The notes: a model not told the origin generated them from the sequence alone. DNA of 20,177 bases from an uncultured Collinsella sp. (GCA_902496775.1 CABVCF010000036.1:1-20177), one strand, 5' to 3'. Shown: positions 1-8,090, counted from the stretch's first letter. A program made the numbers and translations.

Positions 1-57
1 ATGCCTTGCCTTTTGAATGACAAATTGTCGCTCTGGGCGGCGCGCAGCGTCGAGTCG
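1..57 (-). repeat. Partial copy 1 of a long-hairpin intergenic element (family A)
   Basis: This is the half of the element nearest prfA; the other half lies outside the window. It shares the block CTTGCCTTTTGAATGACAA and then TTGTCGCTCTGG with the full copy at 5892-6029, and the end block GCAGCGTCGA with the full copy at 13053-13190. It lies directly downstream of prfA on the transcribed strand, behind the hairpin at 58-82. The match is seen in the sequence; the role is unknown. Confidence 0.8.
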
Positions 58-82
58 TTACGCGGTTTGTAAAACCGCGTAA
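58..82 (-). terminator. Perfect hairpin immediately after prfA
   Basis: Two 11-base arms (58-68 and 72-82) pair perfectly around a 3-base loop. On the minus strand the hairpin begins one base after the prfA stop codon. No clear U tract follows, so it may be a weak or factor-dependent terminator or a 3'-end stabiliser. A hairpin of the same design follows queA at 13193-13217. Confidence 0.6.
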
Positions 83-83
83 C

Positions 84-1151
84 CTACACGGCCTGTGCCA
101 GCTTCTCGGCTCGCTCGGCGGCGGCGAGCGCCTCGATGACGGTGCCGAGCTGATCGCCCAGAAGGACGCCGTTGTAGGTGGAGTTGAAACCGATGCGGTG
201 ATCGGTCACGCGGTCCTGGGGCTGGTTGTAGGTACGGATCTTCTCGGAACGGTTGCCGTGGCCGATCTGGCTTTGGCGCTCGGCACCGAGCTCTGCCTGC
301 TGCTTCTCGAGCTCCATCTCGTACAGACGGGCACGCAGCATCTGCATGCAGACCTCGCGGTTCTGGATCTGGGAACGCTGCTCCTGTGACTGCACCACGG
401 TGTTGGTGGGCAGGTGGGTGATTCGCACAGCGGAGTAGGTAGTGTTAACGCACTGACCGCCAGGGCCGGAGGCGCAGTAGGTGTCGATGCGCAGGTCGGA
501 CTGGTTGATCTGGACGTCGATCTCCTCGGCCTCGGGAAGTACGGCGACGGTAGCCGTGGAGGTCTGAATGCGGCCCTGGGACTCGGTCTTGGGGACGCGC
601 TGGACACGGTGCACGCCGGACTCGTACTTCATAACGGAGTAGACGCGGTCGCCCTCGACCTTGAACTCGATGGACTTGAAGCCGCCGGCCTCGCTGGGGC
701 TGGAATCGAGCACGGTGGTCTTCCAGCCACGCGACTCGCAAAAGCGCTGATACATCTTGTACAGGTCGCCGGCGAAGATGGCCGCCTCGTCGCCACCGGC
801 GGCGGAGCGAATCTCGACGATGGTGTTCTTGTCGTCGTTGGGGTCGCTCGGGATGAGCATGTACTTGATGTCTTCCTCGAGCTGGGGAAGCTTGGCCTCG
901 TTTTCGGAGATGTCCATCTGGAGCATCTCCTTCTCATCGGCATCGGTGGTATCGTGCAGCATTTCCTTGGCAGCCTCGATGTCATCGAGCGCGCCGATGT
1001 ACTCGCGCGAGGCGGCGATGAGGTCGGACTGGTGCGCGTACTCCTTGTTGAGACGCGTGAACTCCTTGATATCGGAGGCGACGGCCGGGTCGGAAAGCTT
1101 CTTCTCGAGCTCCTCGTAGGCCTTGATGATCTTTTCGAGCTTGTCGCGCAT
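84..1151 (-). CDS. prfA: Peptide chain release factor 1
   Basis: Release factor 1 recognises UAA and UAG in the ribosomal A site and triggers hydrolysis of peptidyl-tRNA. The product is 355 residues, normal for the family. The GGQ motif that reaches the peptidyl-transferase centre is at residues 231-233 in the context SGPGGQCVN. The stop-codon-reading tripeptide, of P-x-T type in RF1, is PKT at 187-189 within HRVQRVPKTE, which separates it from RF2 (SPF). The N-terminal third is the charged helical domain. I chose the ATG at 1151 because AAGGAG lies just upstream. An open frame extends another 115 codons upstream, but that translation is low-complexity and unlike RF1. A hairpin and a family A repeat follow the stop codon. 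A prmC methyltransferase gene often follows prfA but would lie outside this window. Confidence 0.97.
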   Translation of the reverse strand: MRDKLEKIIKAYEELEKKLSDPAVASDIKEFTRLNKEYAHQSDLIAASREYIGALDDIEAAKEMLHDTTDADEKEMLQMDISENEAKLPQLEEDIKYMLIPSDPNDDKNTIVEIRSAAGGDEAAIFAGDLYKMYQRFCESRGWKTTVLDSSPSEAGGFKSIEFKVEGDRVYSVMKYESGVHRVQRVPKTESQGRIQTSTATVAVLPEAEEIDVQINQSDLRIDTYCASGPGGQCVNTTYSAVRITHLPTNTVVQSQEQRSQIQNREVCMQMLRARLYEMELEKQQAELGAERQSQIGHGNRSEKIRTYNQPQDRVTDHRIGFNSTYNGVLLGDQLGTVIEALAAAERAEKLAQAV

Positions 1152-1351
1152 GACGGACTCCTTTATATGCGTGAAGGCGAAAATCGGCAGAATTGATGGG
1201 GCGCGGGGCGCCGCTGCGGGGGTAAGTCCAGCTAGAGCATGTCGATCTTCAGATACATGCGCATCCCTTCGCGTATGGGGTACATAGTTGCGGTCTAACC
1301 CATATATGATAGCGTGCGCAGGCAAACCTGCATATAACCCGCACGGAATGA

Positions 1352-1384
1352 TTGGTGCAAACAAACCTGGCCCCATTGCACCAA
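1352..1384 (-). terminator. Possible terminator hairpin downstream of the M20 peptidase gene
   Basis: TTGGTGCA (1352-1359) and TGCACCAA (1377-1384) are perfectly complementary around a 17-base loop, starting 16 bases past the peptidase stop codon. The loop is long and there is no convincing U tract. It could end the transporter-peptidase operon before prfA. The rest of 1152-1399 holds the prfA leader and no gene I can support. Confidence 0.35.
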
Positions 1385-1399
1385 GGGCTTGCTTTTTGG

Positions 1400-2815
1400 C
1401 TAGAGCGTATGGAGCAGGGCGATGAGGAAGCGGACACCCTGGAGGTAGGCGCGGCGGGTAATGCACTCGTTGGTGCCGTGGACGCCGCAATCGCACTCGT
1501 CATCGTCGACCACAAAGGCCGAGAAGCGAATGCACTCGGAGCAAATGCGCTGGTAGTTGGCAGCGTCGGTCGCGCCGATCACGGTCGAGGGGACAATCGC
1601 CAACGGCTCGGATGATCCGTTTTCCTCCGTCCCCTTTGGATCACGGAAATAGCGGGCGGCGATGGAGCGAACCGCCTCGAGTCCCGGTCCGCCGATGCGC
1701 GGAGACGGCGAGGGTTCGGAGCTGCCAGGGCCGAGCTCGACCTCGACACGGTCGGCGAGCCCCGCCTCGGCAACGGCGACGCGGCAGCGGGCCACGACAT
1801 CGGCCACGCTCGTGCCCTCGAGCATACGGAAATTGATATTGGCCCACATATCCTGCGGCATTACGTTGGCGCCGGTGCTGCCACCCTCGATCTGCGTGGG
1901 CGCGCAGGTGGTGGTCACGAGCGGATAGAGCTTCTTGCTGGCGAGGCACTCGCGCACGATGGTGTCCTTGTTGGAGGCAATCTCGTCGGCCGTGTAAAGC
2001 CCCAGCTCGACGAGCTGTGCGGCAAGCAGGTCCGTGACGCGCGTCGGCCATTCGATATCGCAGATTGCGGTGATGGCACGGCTCAGCACCTCGAGCGATG
2101 TGCCGCCGTAGGGGTTGGACGAATGCCCGCCCTCACTCTTCGTCTTGAGCACAATATCGGCGTAGCCCTTCTCGGCAAGGTCGGCATGCATAAGCCAGCC
2201 CTCGCCCGCGCCGTACTCGGCAGCTGGAACGATGCGGTAGTCACCCTCGTCGATCAGGTACTCAAGCTCAATGCCGCGCTCCTCGAGCGCGCGGCCGATG
2301 GCGCCTGCGCCGTACTGCGTAGTCTCCTCGTCCTGGCCAAAGGCGAGGAGCAGCGTGCGCTCGTGCTGCCAACCGTGCGCCAGCGCATACTCAACCGCCT
2401 CGAGAATGCCTGCGACTTGGTCTTTCATGTCGATGGCGCCGCGGCCCCAAATGTAGGCATCGTCCACATGTCCGCTAAAGGGGGCGTGCGTCCAATCGTC
2501 CTCGGTGCCCGGCACCACGGGAACCACGTCCATGTGGCCCATGAGCATAATGGGCTTGAGGGCAGGGTCGGAACCGCTAAGCGTCACCAATAGCGAATGA
2601 TCGATAAGCTCGACCTCGCCCGCCGCGAACACGTGCGGCCAAGCCTGCTGCATATACGCGCGCAGGTCGTCGAACGGCTGCCAGTCCACCGCCTCGGCAT
2701 CCATGCTCGAAATGGTCGGAAACGACAGCACACGGCCCAGGCGCTCGCATGCGCCGGCCTTGTCCAAATCGGCAAAATCATCCTCATGCGCAAAAAAGCG
2801 CCAAACCTCGGCCAT
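1400..2815 (-). CDS. M20 family metallopeptidase (CPS1/PM20D1-like)
   Basis: This is a zinc-dependent exopeptidase or amidohydrolase of the M20 family, 471 residues, predicted cytoplasmic (no signal peptide). The metal-site motifs are in order: HMDVVP with H94 and D96, the bridging aspartate D129 in GRGAIDMKD, the catalytic and metal glutamates E163/E164 in FGQDEET, and a late histidine at about 446 in HGTNECI. The dimerisation domain is marked by an NINFRML stretch. The ATG at 2815 is preceded by AAAGGA; 18 further upstream codons have no ribosome site. The gene lies 72 bp behind the ABC ATPase on the same strand, so it probably belongs to the importer operon and cleaves a peptide or N-acyl amino acid brought in by it. 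The substrate is an inference; succinyl-diaminopimelate desuccinylase-type activity cannot be excluded. Confidence 0.9.
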   Translation of the reverse strand: MAEVWRFFAHEDDFADLDKAGACERLGRVLSFPTISSMDAEAVDWQPFDDLRAYMQQAWPHVFAAGEVELIDHSLLVTLSGSDPALKPIMLMGHMDVVPVVPGTEDDWTHAPFSGHVDDAYIWGRGAIDMKDQVAGILEAVEYALAHGWQHERTLLLAFGQDEETTQYGAGAIGRALEERGIELEYLIDEGDYRIVPAAEYGAGEGWLMHADLAEKGYADIVLKTKSEGGHSSNPYGGTSLEVLSRAITAICDIEWPTRVTDLLAAQLVELGLYTADEIASNKDTIVRECLASKKLYPLVTTTCAPTQIEGGSTGANVMPQDMWANINFRMLEGTSVADVVARCRVAVAEAGLADRVEVELGPGSSEPSPSPRIGGPGLEAVRSIAARYFRDPKGTEENGSSEPLAIVPSTVIGATDAANYQRICSECIRFSAFVVDDDECDCGVHGTNECITRRAYLQGVRFLIALLHTL

Positions 2816-2840
2816 GACATCCTTTCGATTGTGATGACGA

Positions 2841-2863
2841 GGGCCGCCCCACCGGAGCGGCCC
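2841..2863 (-). other. GC-rich hairpin between ABC ATPase and M20 peptidase genes
   Basis: GGGCCGC (2841-2847) and GCGGCCC (2857-2863) form a 7-bp stem with a 9-base loop, inside the 72-bp gap between the two genes. No U tract follows on the minus strand. It may be a partial terminator or an mRNA processing or stability signal that lowers peptidase expression relative to the transporter. Confidence 0.4.
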
Positions 2864-2887
2864 TGCCACATAAGCGTTTGCGGTCGG

Positions 2888-3673
2888 TTATTTGTCCTCG
2901 AGATAACGCGAGAGGAACTCGCGGGTGCGCTGGTGTTTGGGATTGCCGAAGAGCTCCGCCGGCGCGGCATCCTCGAGCACTACGCCCTTGTCCATAAAGA
3001 CCACGCGGTCGGACACCGTGCGGGCAAAGGCCATCTCGTGCGTGACGACGACCATGGTCATGCCGTCGGCAGCGAGCTTGCGCATGACCTCGAGCACCTC
3101 TCCCACGATCTCGGGGTCGAGTGCGGAGGTCGGCTCGTCGAACAGCATGATCTGCGGATTCATACATAGGGCACGAGCGATGGCCACGCGCTGTTTTTGA
3201 CCACCGGACAGGCGACCCACGGCGGCGTGCGCGAACTTTTCGAGTCCCACGCTCGTCAGATGCTCCATCGCTATTTTTTCAGCCTCGGCCTTGCTCATCT
3301 TTTTGAGCGTGACGGGCGCGAGCGTGCAGTTGTCGAGCACATCCATGTTGTTGAACAGGTTAAAGCCCTGGAACACCATGCCGATGTCCTCGCGCAGCTT
3401 GTTGATGTTGCAGCGCTCGGCCGTGAGGTCCTGGCCGTGGAACCAGATGTGGCCCGCGTCCGGGGTCTCGAGCAGGTTGAGGCAGCGCAGGAAGGTCGAC
3501 TTGCCCGAACCCGAGGCGCCGATAATGGTGACGACTTCGCCGGGGTTAACGGACAGGTCGATGCCCTTGAGTACCTCGAGCGAGCCAAAGCTCTTGCGCA
3601 GGCCCTCAACGCGGATGAGCGGCTCATTGGTCTGTGCGGCGGCCGCAACGCCGGTAATGGCGGTATCTGCCAT
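2888..3673 (-). CDS. Polar amino-acid ABC transporter, ATP-binding protein (GlnQ/HisP type)
   Basis: This is the ATPase that powers the importer encoded just upstream, 261 residues, acting on the cytoplasmic face. All nucleotide-binding motifs are intact: Walker A GASGSGKST at 52-60, Q-loop glutamine near 102, signature LSGGQKQ at 155-161, Walker B IMLFDEP at 175-181 and H-loop histidine at 212. The sequence is typical of the polar amino-acid uptake subfamily. The ATG at 3673 follows GAGGAGAATTATC. The 25 extra upstream codons in the open frame overlap the end of the permease gene and are unlikely to be translated. The gap to the permease gene is 22 bp, consistent with co-transcription. Confidence 0.95.
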   Translation of the reverse strand: MADTAITGVAAAAQTNEPLIRVEGLRKSFGSLEVLKGIDLSVNPGEVVTIIGASGSGKSTFLRCLNLLETPDAGHIWFHGQDLTAERCNINKLREDIGMVFQGFNLFNNMDVLDNCTLAPVTLKKMSKAEAEKIAMEHLTSVGLEKFAHAAVGRLSGGQKQRVAIARALCMNPQIMLFDEPTSALDPEIVGEVLEVMRKLAADGMTMVVVTHEMAFARTVSDRVVFMDKGVVLEDAAPAELFGNPKHQRTREFLSRYLEDK

Positions 3674-3695
3674 GATAATTCTCCTCGTCTTGAGC

Positions 3696-4844
3696 CTAGT
3701 TGGAGCTGGGCAGCGTGACCGGAGCCTCGGCGCCGAGCTTTTTGCCAAAGGCCTCGAGCAGGCGGCTCGCCACGAGCGTCAGGATCAGGTAGACCACGAG
3801 CGCCACGCAGTAGACCTCCATCTGGCGGTAGTACACGCCGGCGACGGTGGTGGTGGCGTACATGAGGTCAAACACGCCGATGACCGAGAGCACCGACGAA
3901 TCCTTGATGTTGATGATGAGCTCGTTGGTGAGCGCCGGAATCGCGTTTTTAATGCCCTGGGGGAACACGACCTTGCGCATAGCCTGCCACTGCGAAAGGC
4001 CCAGCGAGCGCGCCGCCTCGGCCTGGCCGGGATCGATGGACTCGATGCCGCCGCGCAGGACCTCCATCATGTAGGCGGTGGAGTTGAGCGAAATGGTGAC
4101 AAGACCCGCGGTAAAGGTGCTCCAGATCTGGTTGGCCTGCGCCGTCTCGAAGCCCATGCCGCGCAGAACGGTAAAGCCCGCGTAGTAGATGAGCAGGCCC
4201 TGCACCATCATGGGCGTGCCGCGTACGATGGTGGAGTAGACGGTCGCAAAGCCGCGGCCGATACTCTTAAAGAAGCGCACCAGGTCGTTGTCCACGCGAT
4301 CGAAGGTCTGAATGCGCAGGAACACGAAGAGCAGCGCCAGGAAGAATGCAATGACGGTGCCGAAGGTGGCAAGCGCGATGGTGATCTCGATACCGCGAAT
4401 GAAGAAGTCGCCGCTCTTGTAGGTCATGTAGACCAGGCTCGACAAAAAGTCGCTGGGGTTGGAATCCGAGACAATGCTCACCTGCACCAGGTCGATAAAC
4501 GACATGACGCAGCGGTCGATAAAGAAGATCGCCGCAATGGCAACGACGACATAGCTGCCCAGGCGCGCGCCGTGACGGAAGCGGTCGGAAGCAAACGGAG
4601 ATTTCTCGCGATAGTCGTTCCAGTGCATGAGCTTGGTGATGAGCGCTGCCGCCGACGCGACGAGCCAGGCCCAAAGGATTGCCCAGAGGCAATCCTGGAA
4701 GACGCCCGTAGGCGCCAAGAAGCTCAACGGCGTGGGGTTGCGCTGGCTAAACGCCAGACCGAGCGCCGCGATAACGCTCGTGCCCAGATATACATAGCGA
4801 TGGTCGGCCTTGATAAAGGAGGCCAGGCGATTGATGGTTTTCAT
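3696..4844 (-). CDS. Polar amino-acid ABC transporter, permease (HisM/GlnP type)
   Basis: This is the inner-membrane permease of the importer, 382 residues. The C-terminal half is the usual permease domain with the EAA loop (EAARSLGLSQ from residue 276) that docks the ATPase. Family members are often about 220-250 residues. Here there is an N-terminal extension of roughly 130 residues with further hydrophobic segments near residues 18-32, 53-71 and about 100-120. The ATG at 4844 follows GGGAGG, which overlaps the lipoprotein stop codon; the gap is 9 bp, so translation may be coupled. One permease gene implies a homodimeric channel unless a second subunit lies elsewhere. Substrate specificity cannot be read from the sequence. 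Confidence 0.93.
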   Translation of the reverse strand: MKTINRLASFIKADHRYVYLGTSVIAALGLAFSQRNPTPLSFLAPTGVFQDCLWAILWAWLVASAAALITKLMHWNDYREKSPFASDRFRHGARLGSYVVVAIAAIFFIDRCVMSFIDLVQVSIVSDSNPSDFLSSLVYMTYKSGDFFIRGIEITIALATFGTVIAFFLALLFVFLRIQTFDRVDNDLVRFFKSIGRGFATVYSTIVRGTPMMVQGLLIYYAGFTVLRGMGFETAQANQIWSTFTAGLVTISLNSTAYMMEVLRGGIESIDPGQAEAARSLGLSQWQAMRKVVFPQGIKNAIPALTNELIINIKDSSVLSVIGVFDLMYATTTVAGVYYRQMEVYCVALVVYLILTLVASRLLEAFGKKLGAEAPVTLPSSN

Positions 4845-4853
4845 GCTGCCTCC

Positions 4854-5780
4854 CTATGCCGGCTGACGGTCGAGGCACGCGTCCCACATTTGGTCGCACT
4901 CCTCTTGGCTAATGCCCTTGAGTGTCTTGTCGATGAGCTTAAGCAGCTTGTCCGAGCCCTTGCGGCAGCCGACGTTTGCCGTGACCTCCTGCTTAAAGCC
5001 CTCGCCCTCGGCAAATTGAATCGGCACGATACCCGGGTTTTGGGCCATATAGCCCTTCTCATTCTCGGTGTTGTAGGTCACGGCGTCGCAAGTGCCCTGC
5101 AGCAGGTTCGAAAACACCGTGGGAACCGAATCGACCGGGTTCTTGTGGACAACGCCCGGGATCTCGTCGATGACGGTATCGAGCATGGTGTCCTTTTGGC
5201 CGAGGACCGTTGCGCCGCTAAAGTCGCTGAGCTTGGTCGCGTTTTGGTAGGGCGAGCCCTCTTTTACGAACAGGCCAAAGTAGCCGATGAAGTACGGGTC
5301 GGAAAAGCCGACGGACTCCTCGCGCTCGGGCGTGGCGCTCATGCCGGCGATGATGAGGTCGATCTGGCCGTTGTTGAGCGAATCGATAAGGCCCGAGAAG
5401 CTCTGCTTGACGGCAACGGGCTCGCCGCCGAGGGCCTTGCAGACGATCTTGGCGATCTGCACGTCGTAACCATCGGCATAGGCGCCCTGCACGTTGTCGA
5501 TGGGGATGGTGTACTCGCTGGCTTCGGAGACCTGCCAGTTGTACGGGGCGTAGGCCGCCTCCATGCCGATGCGGATCTTGTCCTTGCCGATCACGGAATC
5601 GGACAGGTCGTCGCGACCGCCGCCCGTCGTGGGCTGAACTACTTCCAGCGTGGAGGGGCGCTGGCAACCGGCAAGTGCGCCGGCGACGACAGAAGCGCTC
5701 GCAGCGAGAGCACTACCCAAAAAGATGCGACGGCTGCATACCGGCTGTGGATGCGCGTCGCGTTGATGGGGAGAATGCAT
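4854..5780 (-). CDS. Tat-type lipoprotein, amino-acid ABC transporter substrate-binding protein (family 3)
   Basis: This is the extracellular solute-binding protein of the importer, 308 residues. The N-terminus carries a twin-arginine motif SRRIF (16-20), a hydrophobic stretch and a lipobox LAGC with the lipidated cysteine at 39. The protein should therefore be exported folded by the Tat system and anchored to the membrane by lipid. The mature part shows the family 3 pattern: RIGMEAAYAPYNW near the start, an IAGMSATPEREESVGFSDPY block, and a C-terminal WDACLD. The ATG at 5780 follows GGGAAGG; 24 more in-frame upstream codons would bury the Tat signal. It is the first gene of the operon. The upstream 110 bp should hold its promoter, but no box stands out. 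Confidence 0.94.
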   Translation of the reverse strand: MHSPHQRDAHPQPVCSRRIFLGSALAASASVVAGALAGCQRPSTLEVVQPTTGGGRDDLSDSVIGKDKIRIGMEAAYAPYNWQVSEASEYTIPIDNVQGAYADGYDVQIAKIVCKALGGEPVAVKQSFSGLIDSLNNGQIDLIIAGMSATPEREESVGFSDPYFIGYFGLFVKEGSPYQNATKLSDFSGATVLGQKDTMLDTVIDEIPGVVHKNPVDSVPTVFSNLLQGTCDAVTYNTENEKGYMAQNPGIVPIQFAEGEGFKQEVTANVGCRKGSDKLLKLIDKTLKGISQEECDQMWDACLDRQPA

Positions 5781-5891
5781 AATCTGCCTTCCCTGTTGAA
5801 TCGTATGCTGACGACTTAACAGGATATACGCCAGCAACCAGCAGCGCAGCACAAGCTCGAAAAATTAATAGACACACGGTAATCATTGGGG

Positions 5892-6029
5892 ACGCCGATG
5901 TTTTGGCAGTGCCGGCGAGCGACGTCCAGAGCGACAAGTGGCATGAAAAAGGCAAGGCATGACCAGAAGGTCTATGCCTTGCCTTTTGAATGACAACTTG
6001 TCGCTCTGGACGACGCGCAGCATCGACCG
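5892..6029 (-). repeat. Full copy 2 of the long-hairpin intergenic element (family A)
   Basis: The outer arms 5923-5938 and 5997-6012 (16 bases) and the inner arms 5947-5960 and 5974-5987 (14 bases) are perfectly complementary, separated by an asymmetric internal loop. The apex is GACC-AGAA-GGTC (5961-5972). One end carries ACGCCGATGTTTTGGC (5892-5907), identical to copy 3; the other carries GCAGCATCGACCG (6018-6029 region). It lies directly downstream of the epimerase-like gene. Function unknown. Confidence 0.85.
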
Positions 6030-6042
6030 AGCGGCGGAACCT

Positions 6043-6936
6043 CTAGAGCAAGGTAACGCTAAAACTGCGCTTGTCCGTCTCGCCCGGGGCCAGGGTGATG
6101 GTGTTGACCTTGTGCTCAAAGACATCGTCCTCGGTGTCCATGGTGGTATGACCGGTCCAGGGCTCGAGCGCCACAAACGGAGCGTCGTTGGCGGCAGACC
6201 ACACGCCAATGTACTTAAAGCCCTCAAAGTCGATCTTGACGCCGTGGCCCGACTTGCGGCCGCGCAGCGTGAGCGTGGAGCCCGGAGTATCGGTGAACAT
6301 GATGGCATCGTTATCGAAGCTTCGGTGCGTGATGGGCAGCACGTCCGAGTTGTCGGGAGCCTTATAGCTGCCCTCAAACGTCATAAGACCGTCGGGCGTG
6401 ATGATAGGAGCCTCGTTAGTCCAAGCCTCGGTAAACGCCAGCTCGTAATCCTCGAACGCCTCGTCCTCGGCACCGGGGGCGGGCACGTTAAATGCGGGGT
6501 GGCCGCCCACCGAGAACGGCAGGTCCACGTCGCCGGTATTGGTGACGGCAAAGGTCTGCGTGAGGGTGGCGTCGCCGGTCAGGGCATAGGTCATGTTGAG
6601 CTTAAAGTGGAACGGAAAGGCCTTGAGCGACTCGGGCGTATCGGTGATCTCGTAAGTTACCGAGGAGCCGTCCTCCGAAACCTCGACCAGCTCGTGCTCG
6701 ACGATGCGCGCGAGTCCGTGGCGCGGCATCTCGCAGGTGCCGGCCGCAGACGTTGCCGTGTTGTTGCGCAGCGAACCCACAATGGGGAACAGGATGGGCG
6801 CGTGCTTGCCCCAAAAGGCGGGGTCGCCCTGCCACAGATACTCGTTGCCGTTGAGGGCAAGGCTCGTGAGCTGGGCGCCCATGGAATCGATGGCCGCGGT
6901 GAGGCCGCCGCGCTTGATGGTAGTGACGGTAGACAT
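6043..6936 (-). CDS. Aldose 1-epimerase family protein (LacX-like galactose mutarotase fold)
   Basis: The product, 297 residues, has the galactose-mutarotase beta-sandwich pattern: NEYLWQGDPAFWGKHAPILF at 31-50, the histidine of PRHG at 73, GGHPAFNVP with H146, and a C-terminal VALEPW with E258 as the likely catalytic base. These match the family that interconverts sugar anomers, though LacX/YeaD-type members have uncertain substrates (hexoses or hexose-6-phosphates). It is cytoplasmic with no signal peptide. The ATG at 6936 follows GGAGGAAG. There is no sugar operon around it, so the pathway cannot be inferred from context. A family A repeat begins right after the stop codon. Confidence 0.9.
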   Translation of the reverse strand: MSTVTTIKRGGLTAAIDSMGAQLTSLALNGNEYLWQGDPAFWGKHAPILFPIVGSLRNNTATSAAGTCEMPRHGLARIVEHELVEVSEDGSSVTYEITDTPESLKAFPFHFKLNMTYALTGDATLTQTFAVTNTGDVDLPFSVGGHPAFNVPAPGAEDEAFEDYELAFTEAWTNEAPIITPDGLMTFEGSYKAPDNSDVLPITHRSFDNDAIMFTDTPGSTLTLRGRKSGHGVKIDFEGFKYIGVWSAANDAPFVALEPWTGHTTMDTEDDVFEHKVNTITLAPGETDKRSFSVTLL

Positions 6937-7049
6937 GCTACTTCCTCCAAAAGTAAACAATAGTGTCGAAGGCTATTGTCCCACTCTTGGCGGCGGGACG
7001 GGACGGCAGGCGATTATTGAGTAGCCATAGCGGAATGAGCGGCGAGCGC

Positions 7050-7919
7050 CTACTGGGTATCTACGTAAAGGTCGAACCCGCCCTGCGGTGTGGTGTCGAC
7101 CGTATCGGGCGCCTGCGAGTTAAAGCTCACGGGAACCATGCGCTTTGAGGCGCGAAAGCGCGTGCCGTCGGTGGCGACAGGCGGCTCATCGACCGTGAGC
7201 TCGTAGTCGCCGGGCTTGAGCTCGATGCCGTCACCTTCGGAATTAACGTATTGGTACTCGTCAATCGTCTGCCCTTTGAGCGTGCGCCCCACGATGTGGA
7301 TGAGCATTTGGCTGTCGCCGCGCGCGGTGTCCCACGTCGCGCCGTCCTTGACCTCGACCGACACATGTACCGAGCGCGTGCGGCCGAGCGATTGCTCGAC
7401 AGACATCTCGACCTTGGCGGCGTCTTTTCGCTGTTGTTCAACATGGCTCCAGACGTTTCCAATTACCGAGCATGCGATAACGCCGGCCATGAAGGCGATA
7501 AGGATGGGGCCAAGCGGAGAGCGACGTCCTGCATCTTCCTCGCGAGACAGATTGGGGCGACGTGTGGGCGCGGGCGCCTGAGCGCCCTGCGAGGGCACGT
7601 CGAGAATACTGAAGGATGCCGTGCTGTCGGGATCGATGGTGTGACGCGGCTGCGGGGTCTTTGCCGGCGAGATCGACATGTCGGCTGGCTCGCCGAGCGT
7701 GGCCGTAGCGTCGGCCTTGGCCTCGTCTGCCTCGGCCTGGGCCCAAGCTTGTTCGAAGGTCAGGGGCTCGACGGAATCGAGGGCGGCGTCCGAGTCGGCG
7801 GCGACGTCGTTGCCGGTCTCGTCCTCGTCGCTCGACACGCCACGCGGCGTAGGCTCGTCCCACCCCTCGTCCGGAGCCTCACCCTCGCTATACCACCATT
7901 CAAAGTTATCGATATCCAT
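7050..7919 (-). CDS. Single-pass membrane protein of unknown function
   Basis: I do not recognise this 289-residue protein. Residues 1-135 are acidic, alanine-rich and probably disordered, and lie on the cytoplasmic side. A positively charged RRP..GRRS region precedes one membrane helix at about 136-156. The C-terminal 130 residues should lie outside the cell and look like a beta-rich domain; the segment ELKPGDYELTVDEPP resembles the turn pattern of SpaA/Cna-B or carboxypeptidase regulatory-like domains, but this is only a resemblance. The ATG at 7919 has a purine-rich AAGGGG about 10 bases upstream. The gene stands alone, 113 bp upstream of the epimerase-like gene on the same strand. Confidence 0.8.
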   Translation of the reverse strand: MDIDNFEWWYSEGEAPDEGWDEPTPRGVSSDEDETGNDVAADSDAALDSVEPLTFEQAWAQAEADEAKADATATLGEPADMSISPAKTPQPRHTIDPDSTASFSILDVPSQGAQAPAPTRRPNLSREEDAGRRSPLGPILIAFMAGVIACSVIGNVWSHVEQQRKDAAKVEMSVEQSLGRTRSVHVSVEVKDGATWDTARGDSQMLIHIVGRTLKGQTIDEYQYVNSEGDGIELKPGDYELTVDEPPVATDGTRFRASKRMVPVSFNSQAPDTVDTTPQGGFDLYVDTQ

Positions 7920-8005
7920 ACGGGGCGCCCCTTAGGCCTCGCAAATAAACACTCGCTAGTTTTATACCCCCAGACGACACCGAAGCTCACCCGCGCCGGA
8001 CACAA

Positions 8006-8070
8006 AAACCGTCACAACATTCGACGCTTTTCCTCGATTTCGAGATTTTCATCGAATGTTGTGACGGTTT
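8006..8070. repeat. Inverted repeat with perfect 19-base arms in a divergent promoter region
   Basis: Arms 8006-8024 and 8052-8070 are perfectly complementary (AAACCGTCACAACATTCGA on the left). The 27-base loop contains a second palindrome, CTCGATTTCGAG at 8033-8044. It sits between two divergently transcribed genes, so it is not placed to be a terminator. It could be a REP-like element or a regulator site. Confidence 0.85.
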
Positions 8071-8090
8071 AGGCAACTGGCCGGCAGCGC

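Noticed and set aside
1152..1496. N-terminal extension of prfA by 115 codons
   Set aside because: Release factor 1 is normally about 355-360 residues, AAGGAG precedes the internal ATG at 1151, and the extension resembles no RF1 sequence.
3291..5819. 842-codon open frame on the plus strand opposite the transporter operon
   Set aside because: It is the antisense shadow of three clear, motif-bearing minus-strand genes in GC-rich DNA. It lacks a ribosome site and any recognisable domain; its translation is low-complexity and rich in D, H and R.
5959..6963. 334-codon plus-strand frame opposite the epimerase-like gene
   Set aside because: It starts in the loop of the family A hairpin and has no ribosome site; the minus strand carries the conserved protein.
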